Origin: an uncultured Atopobium sp.
Lineage (GTDB): Bacteria; Actinomycetota; Coriobacteriia; Coriobacteriales; Atopobiaceae
Direction: 5' to 3'
NCBI GenBank assembly: GCA_946647055.1
Contig: CAMPCT010000156.1
Span: 1-5,347, forward strand
DNA: 5,347 nt
Under the pieces are notes generated by a model. That model had not been told where the DNA came from. It saw only the letters and a list, made by a program, of their open reading frames with translations, and did not search any database. Each line of letters begins with the position of its first letter. The stretch's first letter is position 1. Both the position numbers and the translations under genes were made by a program. Below are positions 4,908-5,347 of this stretch, piece after piece.

Positions 4908-5156
4908 ATGAAGCTGTTCGGTGGCCCCAAGAGTACAGACATGATGCTCTACGTGACGTTCGACACCACGACGGACGCCCTCTCCTTCAAGGCCCACGCG
5001 ACGTCCTGCGGACTCGAGGGAAAGCTCGGCATGACCCCACGCACGCTGTCGGCAGACTGTGGCATGGCATGGGCAGAGCCCGAGCGCAACGAGCAGCTGC
5101 TCGTCGAGGCCATTCGCGAGGAGGGCGAGGGCTGCCACGGCCCCCATCGCGTCTGA
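4908..5156 (+). CDS. DUF3343 protein, putative Se/S carrier
   Basis: This complete 82-aa protein has the DUF3343 core LYVTFDTTTDAL (14-25), TPR (43-45) and SADCG with Cys51. It is cytosolic, with no signal or membrane segment. The family occurs beside YedE and YedF in selenium-using anaerobes and is assumed to pass a sulfur or selenium atom on its conserved Cys; this has not been shown for this protein. It is the third gene of the yedE operon, 55 nt after the TusA-like gene. Its ribosome site AGGAGAAGGT is identical to that of yedE. It is a paralogue of the left-edge protein, which follows the reductase gene. The C-terminus ends GEGCHGPHRV, where Cys76, His77 and His80 form a small possible metal- or thiol-reactive tail. 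Confidence 0.87.
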   Translation: MKLFGGPKSTDMMLYVTFDTTTDALSFKAHATSCGLEGKLGMTPRTLSADCGMAWAEPERNEQLLVEAIREEGEGCHGPHRV

Positions 5157-5186
5157 CGCGGGTCCCCAACAGGTCAAGACCTCACA

Positions 5187-5226
5187 GGAGGCGGTCTCGC
5201 GATTGCGCGGGGCCGCCTCCCCCTTT
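5187..5226 (+). terminator. Hairpin terminator of the yedE operon
   Basis: GGAGGCGGTCTCGCG (5187-5201) pairs with CGCGGGGCCGCCTCC (5206-5220) over 15 bp (two G-U pairs) around an ATTG loop. A short CCCTTT follows. The T-run is weak, but the stem is very stable and lies 30 nt after the last stop codon. A small palindrome AGGTC-AA-GACCT (5171-5182) precedes it. Confidence 0.72.
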
Positions 5227-5237
5227 GCGCCGGCAAC

Positions 5238-5260
5238 GCCCCCTGCGAACCCAGCGGGGC
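5238..5260 (-). terminator. Candidate terminator hairpin of the convergent right-edge gene
   Basis: GCCCC (5238-5242) and GGGGC (5256-5260) pair, with an inner GC/GC pair after a 2-nt bulge. The hairpin starts directly after the minus-strand stop codon at 5263-5261. No T-run is seen, so the call is tentative. Confidence 0.35.
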
Positions 5261-5347
5261 CTACCCCTCGGGCTCGAAGAGCTCCACCCGCAGGTCGTCA
5301 AGTCGTCGGTAGGTGGCGTGCAGCATGTTTGCGAGGAAGGCGGAGCG
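5261..5347 (-). CDS. C-terminal end of an unrecognised protein, 5' part off window
   Basis: A minus-strand frame enters from the right edge and ends with TAG at 5263-5261 after 28 codons. The visible tail reads RSAFLANMLHATYRRLDDLR and then VELFEPEG. It looks like an amphipathic helix followed by an acidic end. The fragment is too short to assign to a family. The convergent terminator-like hairpins right after the stop and the open frame up to the edge support a real gene, but an accidental frame of this length is possible. Confidence 0.4.
   Translation of the reverse strand, partial: RSAFLANMLHATYRRLDDLRVELFEPEG

Noticed and set aside
1..5347. CRISPR arrays, insertion sequences, attachment sites
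   Set aside because: No spaced repeat array, transposase or terminal inverted repeats were seen on either strand.

Overview
The window is GC-rich, densely coded and clearly from a strict anaerobe. The gene content (a double-cubane-cluster reductase, a YedE-type transporter, a TusA-like protein and two DUF3343 proteins) together with the base composition suggests a gut or oral Coriobacteriia (Olsenella/Collinsella-like Actinomycetota). That placement is inference; a GC-rich Clostridia is the main alternative.

Layout. (1) Positions 1-1631, minus strand: a double-cubane-cluster anaerobic reductase (YjiM-like, 2-hydroxyacyl-CoA dehydratase superfamily), followed by a DUF3343 protein that runs off the left edge. 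(2) Positions 1632-1938: a 307-nt divergent control region with a good promoter on each strand, an inverted repeat between them, and a 12-bp direct repeat in the reductase leader. (3) Positions 1939-3156, plus strand: a GT-B glycosyltransferase (group 1/GT4-like). (4) Positions 3157-3466: a 310-nt gene-free stretch with its own promoter and a run of four nearly abutting hairpins, which looks like a structured leader or a small RNA. (5) Positions 3467-5156, plus strand: yedE-like transporter, stand-alone TusA-like protein, and a second DUF3343 protein, with hairpins in both intergenic gaps and a strong hairpin terminator after the last gene. (6) Positions 5157-5347: convergent terminators and the last 28 codons of an unrecognised minus-strand gene.

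How the parts may work together. YedE, TusA/YedF and DUF3343 proteins are known from comparative genomics as selenium/sulfur-handling genes. A plausible reading is that YedE imports a sulfur or selenium species, the TusA-like protein carries it on its CPxP cysteine, and DUF3343 proteins act as further thiol carriers. A DUF3343 paralogue also follows the ATP-dependent low-potential reductase on the other strand. This suggests that the two divergent clusters belong to one S/Se pathway, with the reductase as the reducing step. The glycosyltransferase between them may be part of this or a bystander. No SelD, SelA, tRNA-Sec or activase is visible here, so the selenium link rests on gene families only.
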